A stretch of DNA of 64,000 bases from Neoscytalidium dimidiatum (taxonomy: Eukaryota > Ascomycota > Dothideomycetes > Botryosphaeriales > Botryosphaeriaceae). Shown piece by piece: positions 12,765 through 24,786 of the stretch. The translations under genes and the position numbers were made by a program. The DNA lies in NCBI GenBank assembly GCA_037367355.1, contig CM074697.1, positions 3,162,001 through 3,226,000 of the forward strand, read 5' to 3'. A model generated the notes under the pieces. That model was not told where the DNA came from. It did not search any database and saw only the letters and a list, made by a program, of their open reading frames with translations. Each line of letters starts with the position of its first letter. The stretch's first letter is position 1.

Positions 12765-15599
12765 CTAAAACCACCGCCTCCCCCTCACCTTCCCCCACCA
12801 CCTCCTCCGCTCGCCCTCCTCCCTCGGCCCCTCCCACCACAGCGCGCGATTCCCCTCCCCAACACCGACATCGATATCGAAAACCGTGCCCCAGCCCGCC
12901 GCATGGCCGAGACAGAAACTCACCCGCACGACCACGCCCCCTTTCCCTCCTTTTGCCCGCTCGGACAGGTAAGGGCCGATCTGCGAGGCGACCTGGTTGG
13001 CGATGGCTTGCGGGGCGTACAGCGAGTGCAGGCGGCGAGGCCAGGACAGCGGGCGTGAGGAGGCGAGGATGGGCTCCGGGCCCGTGACGGGGTCGCCGGT
13101 GACGGCGACGAGTTGGTGGGTGACGGGCTGCTGGTGCTGTTGCTGGTGCTGTTGTTGTTGGGGTTGGGCTGACTGGTGTTGATGGGAGTGGGGGTTTAGG
13201 TTGTGGATGACTTGATATCCTTCCTGTTGGGCGGGCGGCGAAGTCGGTTGGGCGGAGGGGGAGGATGAAGGGTGTATCAGGGGCGGTTGTTGGCCGAAAG
13301 AGAGGTTCGGGATGTTGAAGTCCTCGTGATGCTGAAGGTGGTTGTGGTCGAAGAATTGGAGCTCTGGGTCTGCGGCGTCTGGCGGAGTGATGGGTCGTGG
13401 CTGTTGCGGTCGTTGGGCATCTTCGTCGTCGCTATCCTCGATATTGAAGTCGGAATCGGAGGAGTCGTCCGGAACGATAGCGACGAGAGCAGTGGTATCG
13501 GGATCCCGCGTGTTTATCCAGAACTGAATTATTTCTTCGTCGCGGTGACTACCTTCGAAGTTCGTATCCAACCACATGCTCATGGTTAGATTTTTGAGGT
13601 TGTGGAAATGGCGGAGCGGCAAAAGTAAGGGGTGCGAGAGCTCTGTAGGGGCGAAAAGGATTGGTGCACCAACGTAGCCACATAGCTTGAGCTCGACGAC
13701 TGTGTCAGCGTGGAATGATGCTACGGTGTGCAGCATCAGTGACGGGCCGAGCCAGTCGTACTGGGGGATAAACTCGAAATCTTGCCCTGGTGGAGTTGGC
13801 GGCTTGGATGCCGTCTCCTTTAACGCGTTGAGGTCTTCTTCATTCAAATCCCAGTCATCCTCAGTGACAGCTTGGGAGAGGTCGCTGCTCCCCCAAGAGT
13901 TTCCGATTGGGTTTGCATTTGCAATCATGACAATCTTGCTTAGAGGACACCTCCACAATGCACGGATAGTCTCATGCTTCTCCTCACGCGGTATTCCGCC
14001 TTCCATCTTCAGATGTTCAACTTTCATCATGCGAGAAGCGAAGTTTGTGATGAATCTCCACCGTCGTGCCACAGCACCCGCTGCACTGTGCAGATCTCCA
14101 GAGTTGAGACTTTCAGTATCAACATTGAAAGTAGTATCAACTCTCAGCTCAGTCAGTGTCCGAGAAAGGTTGGATATTACGCGCTCTTGTTGGGCTGCAG
14201 TCTCCCCATCTGCACGCTGGTGACTGAAGAAGCTTTCCATTGGCCAAGCTAAACATTTCAGGTTTTGGTGAGCTTCTACAAAGTCCAAAAAGTCGGTAGG
14301 TGGCGAAGATGCATCATGAGACACATCAACGCGATCAAGCAGATAAGTACCACGTGGTAAGCTGCAGCAACAACGTGAGCAGAGGTCTTGAGAGTTTTAG
14401 CATCGAGACCTACCTGAACCAAGGAGTCATGATGTTTCGCATTTGGAATGCACGAAGATTTGGGAAGCGTAGGCGACTCAGGTGGGATAACATGTTTCTG
14501 ACTAGTGCTTCATCACGACTCCTATAGGCATCATGGGATAATAGCATATCGAGATTTAAGGAGGTTAGCGTTGGAGCAGAGTCGCGGAGGAGGGTCATTA
14601 AGAAGTCTGCGGGTACTGCAGGCCGAGAGCTCTCGATTTGCTGGCCTTCAGGTACGTGAGTAGAGTCCAGAAACTCCTTGACCTCAGGTAGACCATCGTA
14701 GATCATGTTGTCTAGCCTCGCGGCCTCGGATAATGACATCTGAGACATGGCGCCGTCTGGGAGAACCTTGTCTATAGTTGTCGTATAATCACCACCGATG
14801 CCGTTCTGCAGTAGCTTCCTTCGCACGTTTCCCCTACTCAAGGCCATGCCCTCCAGTCTGACATTTCTCTGGGTAGTATCATTAAGGTAGCTCAGCCGCC
14901 GAATTCTCAAGGTAGTGAGCCCGGAAAGATCGGGCCAGTAGGACGAGCCGATGGGACCGGGCTCCGGCATAGCAAGCGAGCAACTTTCAAGCCAAAGGCG
15001 TTTCAATGATACATTTCTTGGCCGATGTGGGTGCAGGAACCCCCATATTAAGCCGTAGGCAAGGAGATAATGGCCGTATATGATCCTTAAGGTATGCACG
15101 TTTGTCATGTTCCGGATGGCCAGCAGCAGGAGTTTATGGGTGCGACGATCATGAGATAAGGTAAGCGAGCGGAAGCAGAACAGTGGCAATTCGTGGTATA
15201 TGCTCGGAGTGGGTAGATGACAGCGGTGTAGGACGGTCTGAACGTGAGACGCGATGACCGGCTTGCTGCGACGTGTCAGTTTTAGCTCTCGCGCACACGC
15301 AGGCAACCGTTAAACAAGACTCACGTTGCCAGGACCAGCAGCTTCTTGATTATAGGTGTATCATCGTGCTCATCGGCATATTCGTCCACCACGCGTAATG
15401 CCTTGAGCTGCGGGCGTGAGCCGCGTGGGTGCAGCGACCAGCAGTCCTTGAGCTCGACATCTTTCCAGAGAAGTGGGATAGAGAGACGATAACCCCAGCG
15501 GCAGCTTTGCGCAAGCTGGAACAGGTGGTCCAGCTCGAGGTACTGGAGAATATCGAGCACCAGCTCATCGGGGAGCGAGGTGAGGTACTGCAGGCGCAT
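12765..15599 (-). CDS. F-box protein, leucine-rich-repeat-like, with Gln/His/Pro-rich and C-terminal globular parts
   Basis: The ATG is at 15599. Exons 15325-15599, 14414-15265 and 12765-14361 (introns of 59 and 52 nt) join in frame to 907 residues. The first ~40 residues form an F-box (SLPDELVLDILQYLELDHLFQL), the Skp1-binding motif of SCF ubiquitin ligases. The next ~600 residues have irregular leucine-rich strands (LTTLRIRRLSYL, LRAFQMRNI), the usual substrate-receptor layout of fungal F-box proteins. Around codons 700-830 an acidic segment is followed by a low-complexity Gln/His/Pro tract. The C-terminus returns to a folded-looking composition. No orthologue with a known substrate is recognised. 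The first ATG immediately precedes the F-box, which supports this start. Confidence 0.82.
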
Positions 15600-16206
15600 T
15601 AGCGGGTGTTTTTGGAGCCTTGGCGCGCTGGCAAATGTCAGGGCCGGCTTACCGCAGGACCAGGGTCGAGGAGCTGCATGGCTGCGACGGCGAGCAACAG
15701 CACGTTGCACCGTGACTCGGCAGCGCTGTGGAGGTGTAGATGCGAGGACGATCAGCAGCTGGAGCGGCGCTCTGGCGGTGGGGGGGGCAACCAGGTGCGG
15801 GCCCAAGCTCCAGTCAGTCAGTATACCCGAGTCATTCTACGTCACTGCTTTGCCCGGTCTCATGTCACCGACTGCCTAATTCGGCAATTCTCCGCGCTTC
15901 CAAGATGGCTGCAGACAACACCGTCGCGTGCCATGCTGAAACCCTCGGCCGGGCGTCATTATCAAGCTATGCTGGTGATGCTATAACCTGAGTGATTGCT
16001 TCAACTGCGCGTAAAACACTACGGTGTAAAGGGGGAGCTCTCAGGGGAAGGTCGTATCACTTTTATGCATTGCCGTGCATGCAACCGCAAAGTTTCTCAT
16101 AAAAATGACATTCAGCCATTCGGAATATATACCAGTCTTGTCCCATCTATACTGCAGTCCACATAACAAAATATATAGTAGAAAAGGAAAAAAGAAGATT
16201 GCTCCT
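15600..16206. other. Intergenic region, F-box promoter and Vps62 3' end
   Basis: About 600 bases between two minus-strand genes. A G8 run lies near 15780. The minus-strand frame continues open upstream of the F-box ATG but has no earlier ATG, so it is taken as leader. No other gene is seen. Confidence 0.5.
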
Positions 16207-17560
16207 TCACGGCGATAAAATCCACCGATAAATGCACAGAATACCATTATCCGGACATACTTCCTTGCGGTCTAACTGCTTGGCCACGGGGCCTGTTGGG
16301 CCACTCGCATACTTGGCCACTGCGCCACCGAACAACAGCTGCTGCCGGTCATCATCTTCGGGATACTCTTCGTCACCCCATTTACCCACGAAGTTGAGCC
16401 AGGATGTTGGATACGCGTCGTCGAGCGGGGTGAAGGTCGGGGTGCCAGTGGCATTGGTATAGTTGTAGTAATACGCAGAGAGAAGGGGATCCCACAAAAG
16501 GCCGCCGTCGTCAGGTCCGTCAGTGTAGTCTAGCAGGAGGCCGGTCGGCAAGTTGAGGTTCGGGATCGTGTGGTCATGCGTGCCGGGGATGGCATAGTTG
16601 GCATGCGTGCCGTTGGCGACATAGTTTATCGGCTGTCCAAGGAATCATAGATTAGTCGGATACAGAAAAAAAAAAAGAAAAAACTCCCCGAGGGTGAAAA
16701 CTGGAATACTTACGCGGTCGCCGGACTTGTGCAGAATGGAATACGCAAAGTTTTGGCCGTTGCTGTGCTGCGAGTACCAGACCCATTTCGGCTCCCCGTT
16801 CTCAAAGCGTATCATGTTGTGCTCCCAGTCTCCCACATGGTTTCCGACTTGTAGCGTATCCAACACTAACCCGCCCCAGTTGTACGCGTAGAAGTACATG
16901 TAGAAGGCATCGACTGTTCCATTCCCCTTATCACTTATGATTACGGCAGCGGTGATTGCATCATTCGTCTTTCCGCTGCAATCAGGCTTCACACCGAACA
17001 GCCATGGGGGGTTCTTAGTGATATCTTCTTTCGAGGTTAGGTACACGTTGTCACCGTAGGAATTGAGAGAGTCGAGATTATTCAGGTCGAGTGGAGAAGC
17101 AGCACCAGAGACAACTTTGAAGTCGACTTCAGGCTGAGTGTTATCGATTTGGGCCTGCAGGTCGGAGGGAAAGTAGGCGTCCTCATGGTGAATGTAGCTG
17201 AGAGGGGCTTAAAGCAAAATGTCAGTGGAGGGTTGTCACTTGGGAAGTAATCAAGGTAAAAAAAAAAAAAAGAGGGAAAATTGCTCCAGTAATACGTTGG
17301 ATGTAGACATATGTACATACTTCAGAACTAAGCGAAGACCGCCGGTTCGGAGTGATGTGAGAACTACTTCCAGTCCTCTCGACAGAAACCCGATCAAAGA
17401 ATAAAAAAGGCTACCCACCATAGTCCACCACAAATTGAGGCACGCTCCCTGGAGCACGCTTCTCCAGCACGTCCCGTGCACGCGCCTCTCCAGCGCACTG
17501 CGCAGCGGTCAGCTGCGCGGTAAGCAGCACTCCACCGCCTATCCTCTTCGAGAACCGCAT
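16207..17560 (-). CDS. Vps62-family protein (vacuolar protein sorting 62)
   Basis: Exons 17419-17560, 16714-17207 and 16207-16632 give 353 residues from the ATG at 17560. The family-specific core reads VDAFYMYFYAYNWG, then GNHVGDWEHNMIRFENG and YSQHSNGQNFAY, which is characteristic of Vps62 (yeast Vps62 affects vacuolar protein targeting; the biochemical activity is unknown). The 211-nt first intron is long for this window and contains a T-rich run. Upstream of the chosen ATG the same frame stays open for about 33 codons and encodes a strongly hydrophobic segment with no ATG. The true N-terminus therefore probably includes a signal/anchor segment supplied by an upstream exon I could not identify. 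C-terminal ending and both introns are secure; the start is not. Confidence 0.85.
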
Positions 17561-20080
17561 AACGATCGGCAGGAGACCAAAAAGCACCGCAGCGAACGCA
17601 GTGAGAACTGCAAGCAGCCCAGACTCGCGAATGCGAAGATGGTGTGGAAGTGAGGTCTAATCCGAGCGACAGTGAAAGACCCGTCGGGTTCGCGTATAGA
17701 CTTCACCCCCTAACCGGAAGAGAGTCAGAGACAAGGTCGATGGGAAGAAAAGAAGCGCTGAAGGAAGTGTAAACCGGAAAGTAACATCTTCGCGGACGAG
17801 TCGTCCAAAGGTAAGTATATATGCAAGCTTGCGGACAAGAATTTAGGGGCCCATGCTACCAATGGTCATGGGCGAAGGGCAGCGGACAACCCTGACGGGT
17901 TGATCAGCGGCGGCGAGCTACCCTTGTAGGTTACGAGCACAAGCACAAGCAGGGTGCAGCAGCCGCGAGCGGGGGTCCCTCCACGGGTTCGGGTAAGCCG
18001 CCAGCCCAGCATGCAAGCCACAGGTAGGGGATGAGTTAAAAAGGGACTGAGCGAAGATGAGGCCGGGTTAGTTTGGTTGGTCGACAGGCGAATGGCAGGG
18101 CGCGTATGGCAGGCGTGGCGTACTGCCAAAATGCCCGAAGCCGCGCAGGCAGTGTGGTCGATGGACTTCTTGGATGCATGTGCGGCGGTGGTGGTAGGCC
18201 GTGCGCATCATGGGCTTTTCGGTTCGCTGAACTCCTGCCTCCTCACATGGCACGACACGGGGCAAACCGCGTGCGTTCCCGTACCCCGCCGGGCTGAGGG
18301 CGCAGGGCTGTGAGGGGCCCTGTGGTTTAGTCTCATCCGGTTTCTGCTGCCCGGCTCGGCCTTCTGACTGGCTCGAGCTGCGTGCTGGCCGAGAACTGGA
18401 CGAAACGACGGGCCTCGAGCAGCGGCGATGGCAAAAAGACATGACAAAACGAGAAACGATAGTAGTTCGATGGATAGGAGCGAGGACCGGAAAACAAGCA
18501 CCACCCCAGCAGCCTTCCCGCCGACCGCAAGACCGAACACTCTCGATGAGATGCTAGCCACATCGACGGGCGGAAGCTGGGCATATGACTGCAAGCAGCA
18601 GCGGCGTGCCTGGAGCCACCCGCTCCTCGTGCGGAGAGAGCCAACAGCGACCCTCCATCCCTCCAAATCGCCAGCCAACCACGGCTTCCCAACTAGCCAC
18701 ACAAAAAACAGGATCGGCCGGAGGGGGCTCATGCACAGTCTACTCTAACACGGGACCGGGGTGCCGCATCTCCCCAGGCAAAGAACGGACGCATAGAACA
18801 GATCCCGTGCGCCGCATGCTGCTTGGCAAGCGTGTCAAACCACACGCAAAACATACAGTTCGCCATGAGCTGGAACTGCATCAAAACGGTCCCCGCTGTG
18901 CTAACGGCGTCGCCGATACGTACCTGCCCTACGCGGAAGATGTGCACTGCTGCTGCGCTGCTCCACTTTGCTCGGCACCGCCCTGCCGATCATCCCTCAC
19001 AGCCGCGCAGTATTTCGATATGCATTGGCAGGACGTTGAAATTAGGGGCGGGGCGCGCGCGCTGCCAACGACAAGAAGGCATGGACGCGAACGTGCCTCG
19101 GCCCGGCGAGGGCATTGCGCTCGTTTCTTTTTTGGCCGCTGTGCATGCCCGCCTTTCTTTTGGCGGCAGTCCCTGGTCGCGCCTCTCACGCGCGCTAGCG
19201 AAACGAACGCGTGGGAGAAGAAGGATGGATCCCGGTGTTGCTGAGAGCTTATCTGGTTGGCTCGCTCGGTGATCCTGGTCGGCGTGGCACTCAGGCAGCA
19301 CCGAGCGCGTGGGCACTATAGCTGCGCACGACGTCGACGAGACTGCTCATGACGGTGATGATTCCCCGAGACATGCATGCATTAATGCCACCCGCCGTCA
19401 ATCCATCATGAGATCTCCAGGCTTGACTCGCTGGCAGCACTACATTCAGCTACTCCATCAACATCGACGAGCTTATATCGCTTTTTTTTTTTTTCCTTTC
19501 ATCAGCCATGACAAGCACTCAGGCTGAAATCCCGCCTCATGGACAGCGTGTGCACTGTTACTTCCGCACCCGCCTTCCCTATTTGTATGCTACACTAAGA
19601 ATTAATTAGAAGATTTACAGTTCCAACTCTTGTCCTCGTGCAACGTCAACCGCGTACACGTGCGCCCGAAGCAATGACGGTGATACGAATAAGCAAATGC
19701 AATACACCAAACACGCTCCCAATGAATAACATCCACTCGTTTTCGCCTTAAAGCTAAACTCGTACGTCGTATTGGTATATCTCATGCGAAACAACGCAAC
19801 CTTCCCTCCTCTTCGCAAATGCTCCTCGCTCTTTGCTCTTCGCTCGCGCCCTCAAATCCAATCTCCAAGAATAAAATGGGTATTACGCCGTCTACAAGAC
19901 TGCTGATTAAAACTTGATTGCGCCGCCGGCTCGAACGATACTGGTGTGAAGAATATGCAGAATGCGAATGAATCAATGCGGTCTTCGTGCACTCGAGGCG
20001 GGATCCTACCACTCTCGGAGCGCACCGCGATCACGCACGGCGTTTGGAAAGATACCCATGCTCCGGACTCGGTCCGTTGC
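17561..20080. other. 2.5-kb gene-free stretch upstream of the Vps62 gene
   Basis: The longest GC-rich stretch without a supported gene. It would hold the Vps62 promoter (and perhaps its missing first exon) and the ERG4 3' end. The largest open frame is at 18585-19244 on the plus strand; it has no domain, an odd Cys/Arg-rich composition and overlaps open frames on the other strand, so I do not call it. A T13 run sits near 19482. Confidence 0.5.
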
Positions 20081-21999
20081 CTAGATGACGTACTGCCGCA
20101 CGAGAAAAAAAAAAAAAACAGTTAGCCCACATGATTCTCTGAAACCCCACCGAAATCTCTTCAGCCGACTCAAGGGCGTGCCCAAACTTACCGGAATGAA
20201 GAGGTACGGCACCTGGCGCTCGTACTCCTTCCACGCCTCGCCGTACTGCTGCCTGCAACGCTGAATGTCCCTAGCAGCCCGGTGGACGATCATGCAGCTG
20301 AAGAAGACCGGGTAGAACCACGGGAACGGGCTCTTGAACCCGGTGATGAAGCCCCAGTTGAGCGCGAAGTACAGGTCACAGGTGTAGTGGATCTTGCGCG
20401 CGAGACCGTACCATCCGTCCGCCAGGAGATCCTTGCCGGTGTTGGTGCGGATGGTCTTCGGGTTGTGCACCTCGCGCCAGGGCAGGACCGGGAACGTCTT
20501 GCGGTCGTAGTCGGCTCCGCGCTCCTTGCGGCGGAAGTGGTTCTTCTGGCTGTTGGCCGTGTCCCACACCCAGTAGACGAACAGGTACGCAGGGAAGAGG
20601 ATCGCGAGCAGCCACTTCGGGTGCGCGTACTCGGCCGGGTCGTGGTTGGCGAGGTAGAGGGTGCAGTGGCAGTAGCTGAGAGGCACACCAGCCAAGTTCC
20701 AGAAAGTAAGCATGAAGCCAAGCTTCTCGAAGTACATATCCCTAGAAGCGATGGTCAGCCGCATTGTGTAGAGTGCCGTACACAGGCGTTTCTGCTTTAC
20801 CAGGTCGTAACGATCATCTCCTCGCCCTTTGAGCACGCGTTCGCGTACAGCCAGTGCGCCATCAGCAGGAAGCAAACCTCACCGCTCACGTAGCCATAGT
20901 TCTCATATTGCCTCGCCGCCGTACCAAGCGTAAGGAAGAACAAAATAAACCAAGGCATTCTGACCTCAAAGAACATCTTCCAGTCCAACCATCCAAATAG
21001 ACGTGGGTTAAGCTCGGCGCCCATGAAGAAGTCATAGACAGGATATCCGGTCATACGGACAGTAGCTCCGCGGATGTGGGCGCTGATGTAGAAATAGAAG
21101 CTCATCAGGTAACCCGAGAGGATCGCAACGGTCATGATGGGGCCAAACTCGTCAATCAGCGTGTAAAGCTTGAAGATGCCAGTATAGTGAAGAGCCAAGC
21201 CCAAAACAATGCTGGTATAGAAACTCCACACCGCCGAGCAGTAGTACTCAAGCTGCGCGCCACCGAGGTGAGGCAGAGGCTGACCCTTGGAATAAACGCC
21301 AGGCATGAATAGGTAGAAGACGATTTGGACGGCCATGAAGGTCCAGTAGATGGTCCACGCGCGCGCGTGAGGGAACGCGTGCTCGTAGCACAGCTGGAAC
21401 AAGTGGCGGAAAAACTCCCCCAGACTCTCACCCTCAGCCGGCGTGGGGGCGCGGCCGCCGTAGAAGGTCGCGCCCACCCACATGTAGTACATGAGCAGCG
21501 GGAAGCCGATCATCATCGAGCCCGTCCCCCAGGAGCCACCGAATTCAAAGTGCGGTGTAGCCTCTGCCATCGTCGGGTCGACGACCTTCTGTGTTGTCTT
21601 CTCCTCCTTGACATGGCCGTTGGTAGCATGGCCATTGCTGTGGCCATTGGCGAGCTTGCTGTGCCCGTTGCCGTTCAAAAGGGGTTCATGAACTTGGATG
21701 GGAGCGGCGACGGGAGCGGGCGTCGAATTCTCGGACGATTCGCCATCGAGGAAAGGCTGGACAGATTTGCGTGTGGTGCGGCGCCGACCAGGAGTCTCGA
21801 CAAATCCTGGGTTCGAAGGTTTCCTGTTGCCAGCGGTCAGAATCTGGGTCGACTCTTGTTACTAAGGGACGCGCAAGACAGCGCGGCGCAGGCCAATTGG
21901 CGCAGCGCATCGGATGCGCGGTGCCGTCTTGTCGCTTGCGAGGCGGTATAAATACCTGGGCGTGGCACCCGTCTGCGAACGCGTCACTCTTTGAGACAT
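20081..21999 (-). CDS. ERG4: Delta(24(24(1)))-sterol reductase, last step of ergosterol synthesis
   Basis: Four exons (21956-21999, 20801-21823, 20192-20741, 20081-20092) join in frame to 542 residues. Erg4 reduces the C24(28) double bond of the sterol side chain with NADPH in the endoplasmic reticulum. The start exon (14 codons plus 2 bases) was found by matching splice phase, since the second exon has no ATG before its hydrophobic core. The protein has about eight membrane spans. Diagnostic stretches are [15 protein letters not shown], the [17 protein letters not shown] block, and the ERG4/ERG24 C-terminal signature around [18 protein letters not shown]. The last exon encodes only Tyr-Val-Ile and the stop, the conserved C-terminal end of the family. 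The ~90 residues before the first span are basic and Ser/Thr/Asn-rich. A T-rich tract (sense strand) precedes the last acceptor. Confidence 0.96.
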
Positions 22000-22486
22000 G
22001 GCTTCAGGAGGCCTTCGAGGCGGTCGGTTCGGTGGCAGCGACAGCGGCGCGGGAGTGCAATGGGCGGGCTGAGGAGCACAAATTCCCTGGGTGCGCAGGC
22101 GGGTGGACGAATCTGGCGGCCTCCGTGCTCAACGCGACTCAGTGGCTTCGCGGAGGTTTGTTGTTGCAAATCGTGCCTCCCCTTCTTCGGCCGTGTTGAC
22201 GCCGCTCAAGCGTCAATTTTGTGTGCAGGGCCGCCGCCGTGCTCGAGCTAACGCGCCCAATTACATCACCATTGCGCCTAATCGCTCCCAATCGAACATC
22301 TTCGATAGATTGCATCAGACGCCATCATCAATCGCGTTGTATAAGCTGCCTAACCGTACTAGCAGGCTGTGGACGAAATGTTGTTTACACTAAAATACCA
22401 AGGTGCTGACCTTCCTTCGCGAAGCCGTCCCTGCAAGGTCCCGGACCGGCCTGGCCAATCACGCCCCTGATGATGATCCTCCATGA
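22000..22486. other. Intergenic region, ERG4 promoter and RING-gene 3' end
   Basis: About 490 bases holding the ERG4 promoter and the downstream end of the RNF10-like gene. No coding signal is seen. I found no clear sterol-regulatory element by eye. Confidence 0.45.
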
Positions 22487-24786
22487 TCACGCCCCCCTCC
22501 GCACATTGGTACTCATCAGAGTAATCTTCTTTTTCTTCTTCTTCCCTCCTCCGCCGGCCCCTCCGCCGGCCCCTCCTCCGGCCGAGCTCTCTCCGTTTCC
22601 AAGTGACATGGCCTGTACCTGCGCAAGCATCTCATCCTCCTGCAATAGATCTTTCTCCCATCCCTGAAGCCAACCGTCATCCGCAGGCACATCGTAATCA
22701 TTCGCAGATGCGTGCAGTGGCGGGCTGGAAGCCGGGATGGCTGTAGTGCCCCAAACTGTCCGAGGCGCGCTTGGGCTAGTGGATGGAGAGGCAAGGGAAG
22801 CAAAAGCAGATCCCTGGCGTCGGGGGTATGGAGGTGATGAGGAAGGATTATCAGCCTCGACGGAACCCGAGACTTCTGTAGACACCAAGGGCTGAAAATC
22901 TTCGGCGGAGAATCGGGTGTTCGAGATGCTGTTTCTCTTCCTTCGTGCTTGTGCGTATGCCTTCTGATCCTCCTCTTTCTCCGCCCTTTGCCGCGCCTTC
23001 TCCTCCCTCATCTCCTTGTCGTGATTCCGCTTCCTTCTCCGGTCAATCTCTGATTTGAACTTCTCAAGTATCTCTGGCGCCACCGTGTCTGTCCAATCGC
23101 ACTCTAAAAACCCAACTTCGCATCCATATGGTAAATGAGACAAGTACTTAGTGCGTTTTCGTAACTCATCGTCTACTACGTGGCCGGTTGAAACACGCTC
23201 TACTCTCGGCAGGATAGTGGAGGGAAATGAAGCAAAGCTTCCGAACGCCGCTTTCAGTATGCGAATGTCTAAAGGCGAGAGATAGTAATGAAGCAAAGCT
23301 TGGTAGAAATAGTACTCTGACGGTGTTTGATTGTCGTTTTGCTGGCGATTGCGAAACTCCGCTAGCGATTTGGAGAGATTGCTCGTCCCAGGGGGCTGTT
23401 GATCATTGGTATAGCTAGGAGAGATTTTGTCCGCGTCTAAATCCTCTGGCTGAGCAGGCGTCTCTGTTACTGCCGGATCGCTCTCGGCGATGGAGGGCGA
23501 TTCTGAGTCTGATGGGGTGGCTGATTTCTTTGACTTGCTCTCCGGGGGCTTCACTGCAGTCGTGGGTGGATTTCCGATCCCCTTAAACTTCTCTTTCGAC
23601 TCATTAATCATTTTGACGGCTTTCCTTGTCCATTGTAGGTTGTCCTCGCCGAACATCACCTCGTCTTCTTTGGCTTGGCGCTCAATTTCTTGAATGTCGC
23701 TTTCCAGCTGTTCCAGCATGTAGTCTTCGCTGCCTTTCATGATCCGTGCGTAATCCATGACCTCAGCAGCTATATACCAAGGGATTTCCTCGCCACTTGG
23801 TAGAGCGTCTGCACCGTCTCTGGGCAGAGCAAGCATGCTGCCAGAAGGCCGCATGACCAACCGTAGAACGACATCTGCACCCTCTCGAGGAGGTTCCCCT
23901 TCTTGGCCGATGTAGAACCGTACCGGCCTGGTGTCAGACATATAGATGTTATCCTCACAGATAGGGCACTTCTTTGACCTTGCCTTCTTCTCCGGAAGCT
24001 TGGCCTCCAGTTCGGCATGCATGAACCGAATCAGGCATGGCAGGCAAAAGATATGGCCACATCTTGCCATTCGAGGAGCGACTGGAGTTTCCAGGCAAAT
24101 CGGGCAGGAAGCGGACTGCGACTGGGCCGAGGCTAACACCTGCAGGACATTATTCCAGTCCAGGTGAATGTCCGCATCAAGACTTTGCTTGCGATAGTCC
24201 TCACGAGGATCGACAATGAAACGATAATTCGCATGGACATATCTGGGACGTTGTCAATTGCGTCGAATGTTTGGAAATAGCTACCCTCAACTTACCTCGC
24301 CTTATCCGCAGCATGATAACCTGAGCCCGGACCCCAGTGTGGATTTCTCCGAGAAGAACGGCCATGACCATGGCCGTGATGATGACTCTGAGGACGCGGA
24401 GGCAGACTGAAGTTTATCAGGTGGGTGATGGAAGTCTGGCCCTTGCGGCTGTTGGTGGAACGCATGGCGACCTGTGCCGCAGCCCGAGTTAGCCTCACGG
24501 CCTTGACGAGTGAGAGCTGCGGAGTACTTACAGATTCCGCAATGGCATCCTCATCGGCCAGGCCGGGACGTTTAGCACCTTTGTGCTTCCTCTTTGAAGC
24601 CTGGCTGTTCCGTGGCGAAGGGTAAGCTCGCGATACCGCCCCCGCTCCAAAGCTGCCAGAGCCTCCGGCGCGACGCTGACCGTAGCTGTCGCCAGCAGCT
24701 GACGGGCCGGTTTGTGCCTGAGGTGAGAGCTGAGCCGCGGTGTTGGCTGACTTGGAGGCGACTATCGCTCCCGGCGGGTTGGACAT
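22487..24786 (-). CDS. RING-finger E3 ubiquitin ligase, RNF10/Mag2 type
   Basis: Exons 24532-24786, 24296-24471 and 22487-24242 give 728 residues. A basic Ser/Pro-rich N-terminus with a KRKHKGAKRPG patch precedes the conserved segment INFSLPPRP..HWGPGSGYHAADKAR, then DPREDYRKQSLDADIHLDW, diagnostic for RNF10 and yeast Mag2. The C3HC4 RING lies at about residues 190-240 (SCPICLETPVAPRMARCGHIFCLPCL ending KKCPICED). The middle has the family block YYFYQALLHYYLSPLDIRILKAAFG, and a charged Arg/Lys/Glu helix follows. RNF10 and Mag2 add ubiquitin to 40S proteins (uS3/uS5) during ribosome quality control in human and yeast cells; function here is by homology. The C-terminus is Gly/Ala-rich then Lys-rich. 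The first intron (60 nt) is a multiple of three with no stop. Confidence 0.9.
22551..22574 (+). repeat. Short tandem repeat (12 nt x 2 plus a degenerate unit)
   Basis: Two copies of a ccgccggcccct-type unit, with a third imperfect copy to about 22581. On the minus strand they encode the Ala-Gly-Gly-Gly repeats at the C-terminus of the RNF10-like protein. Confidence 0.7.

Noticed and set aside
18585..19244. 219-codon open frame in the gene-free interval
   Set aside because: No domain, odd Cys/Arg-rich composition, overlapping open frames on both strands, no splice structure.
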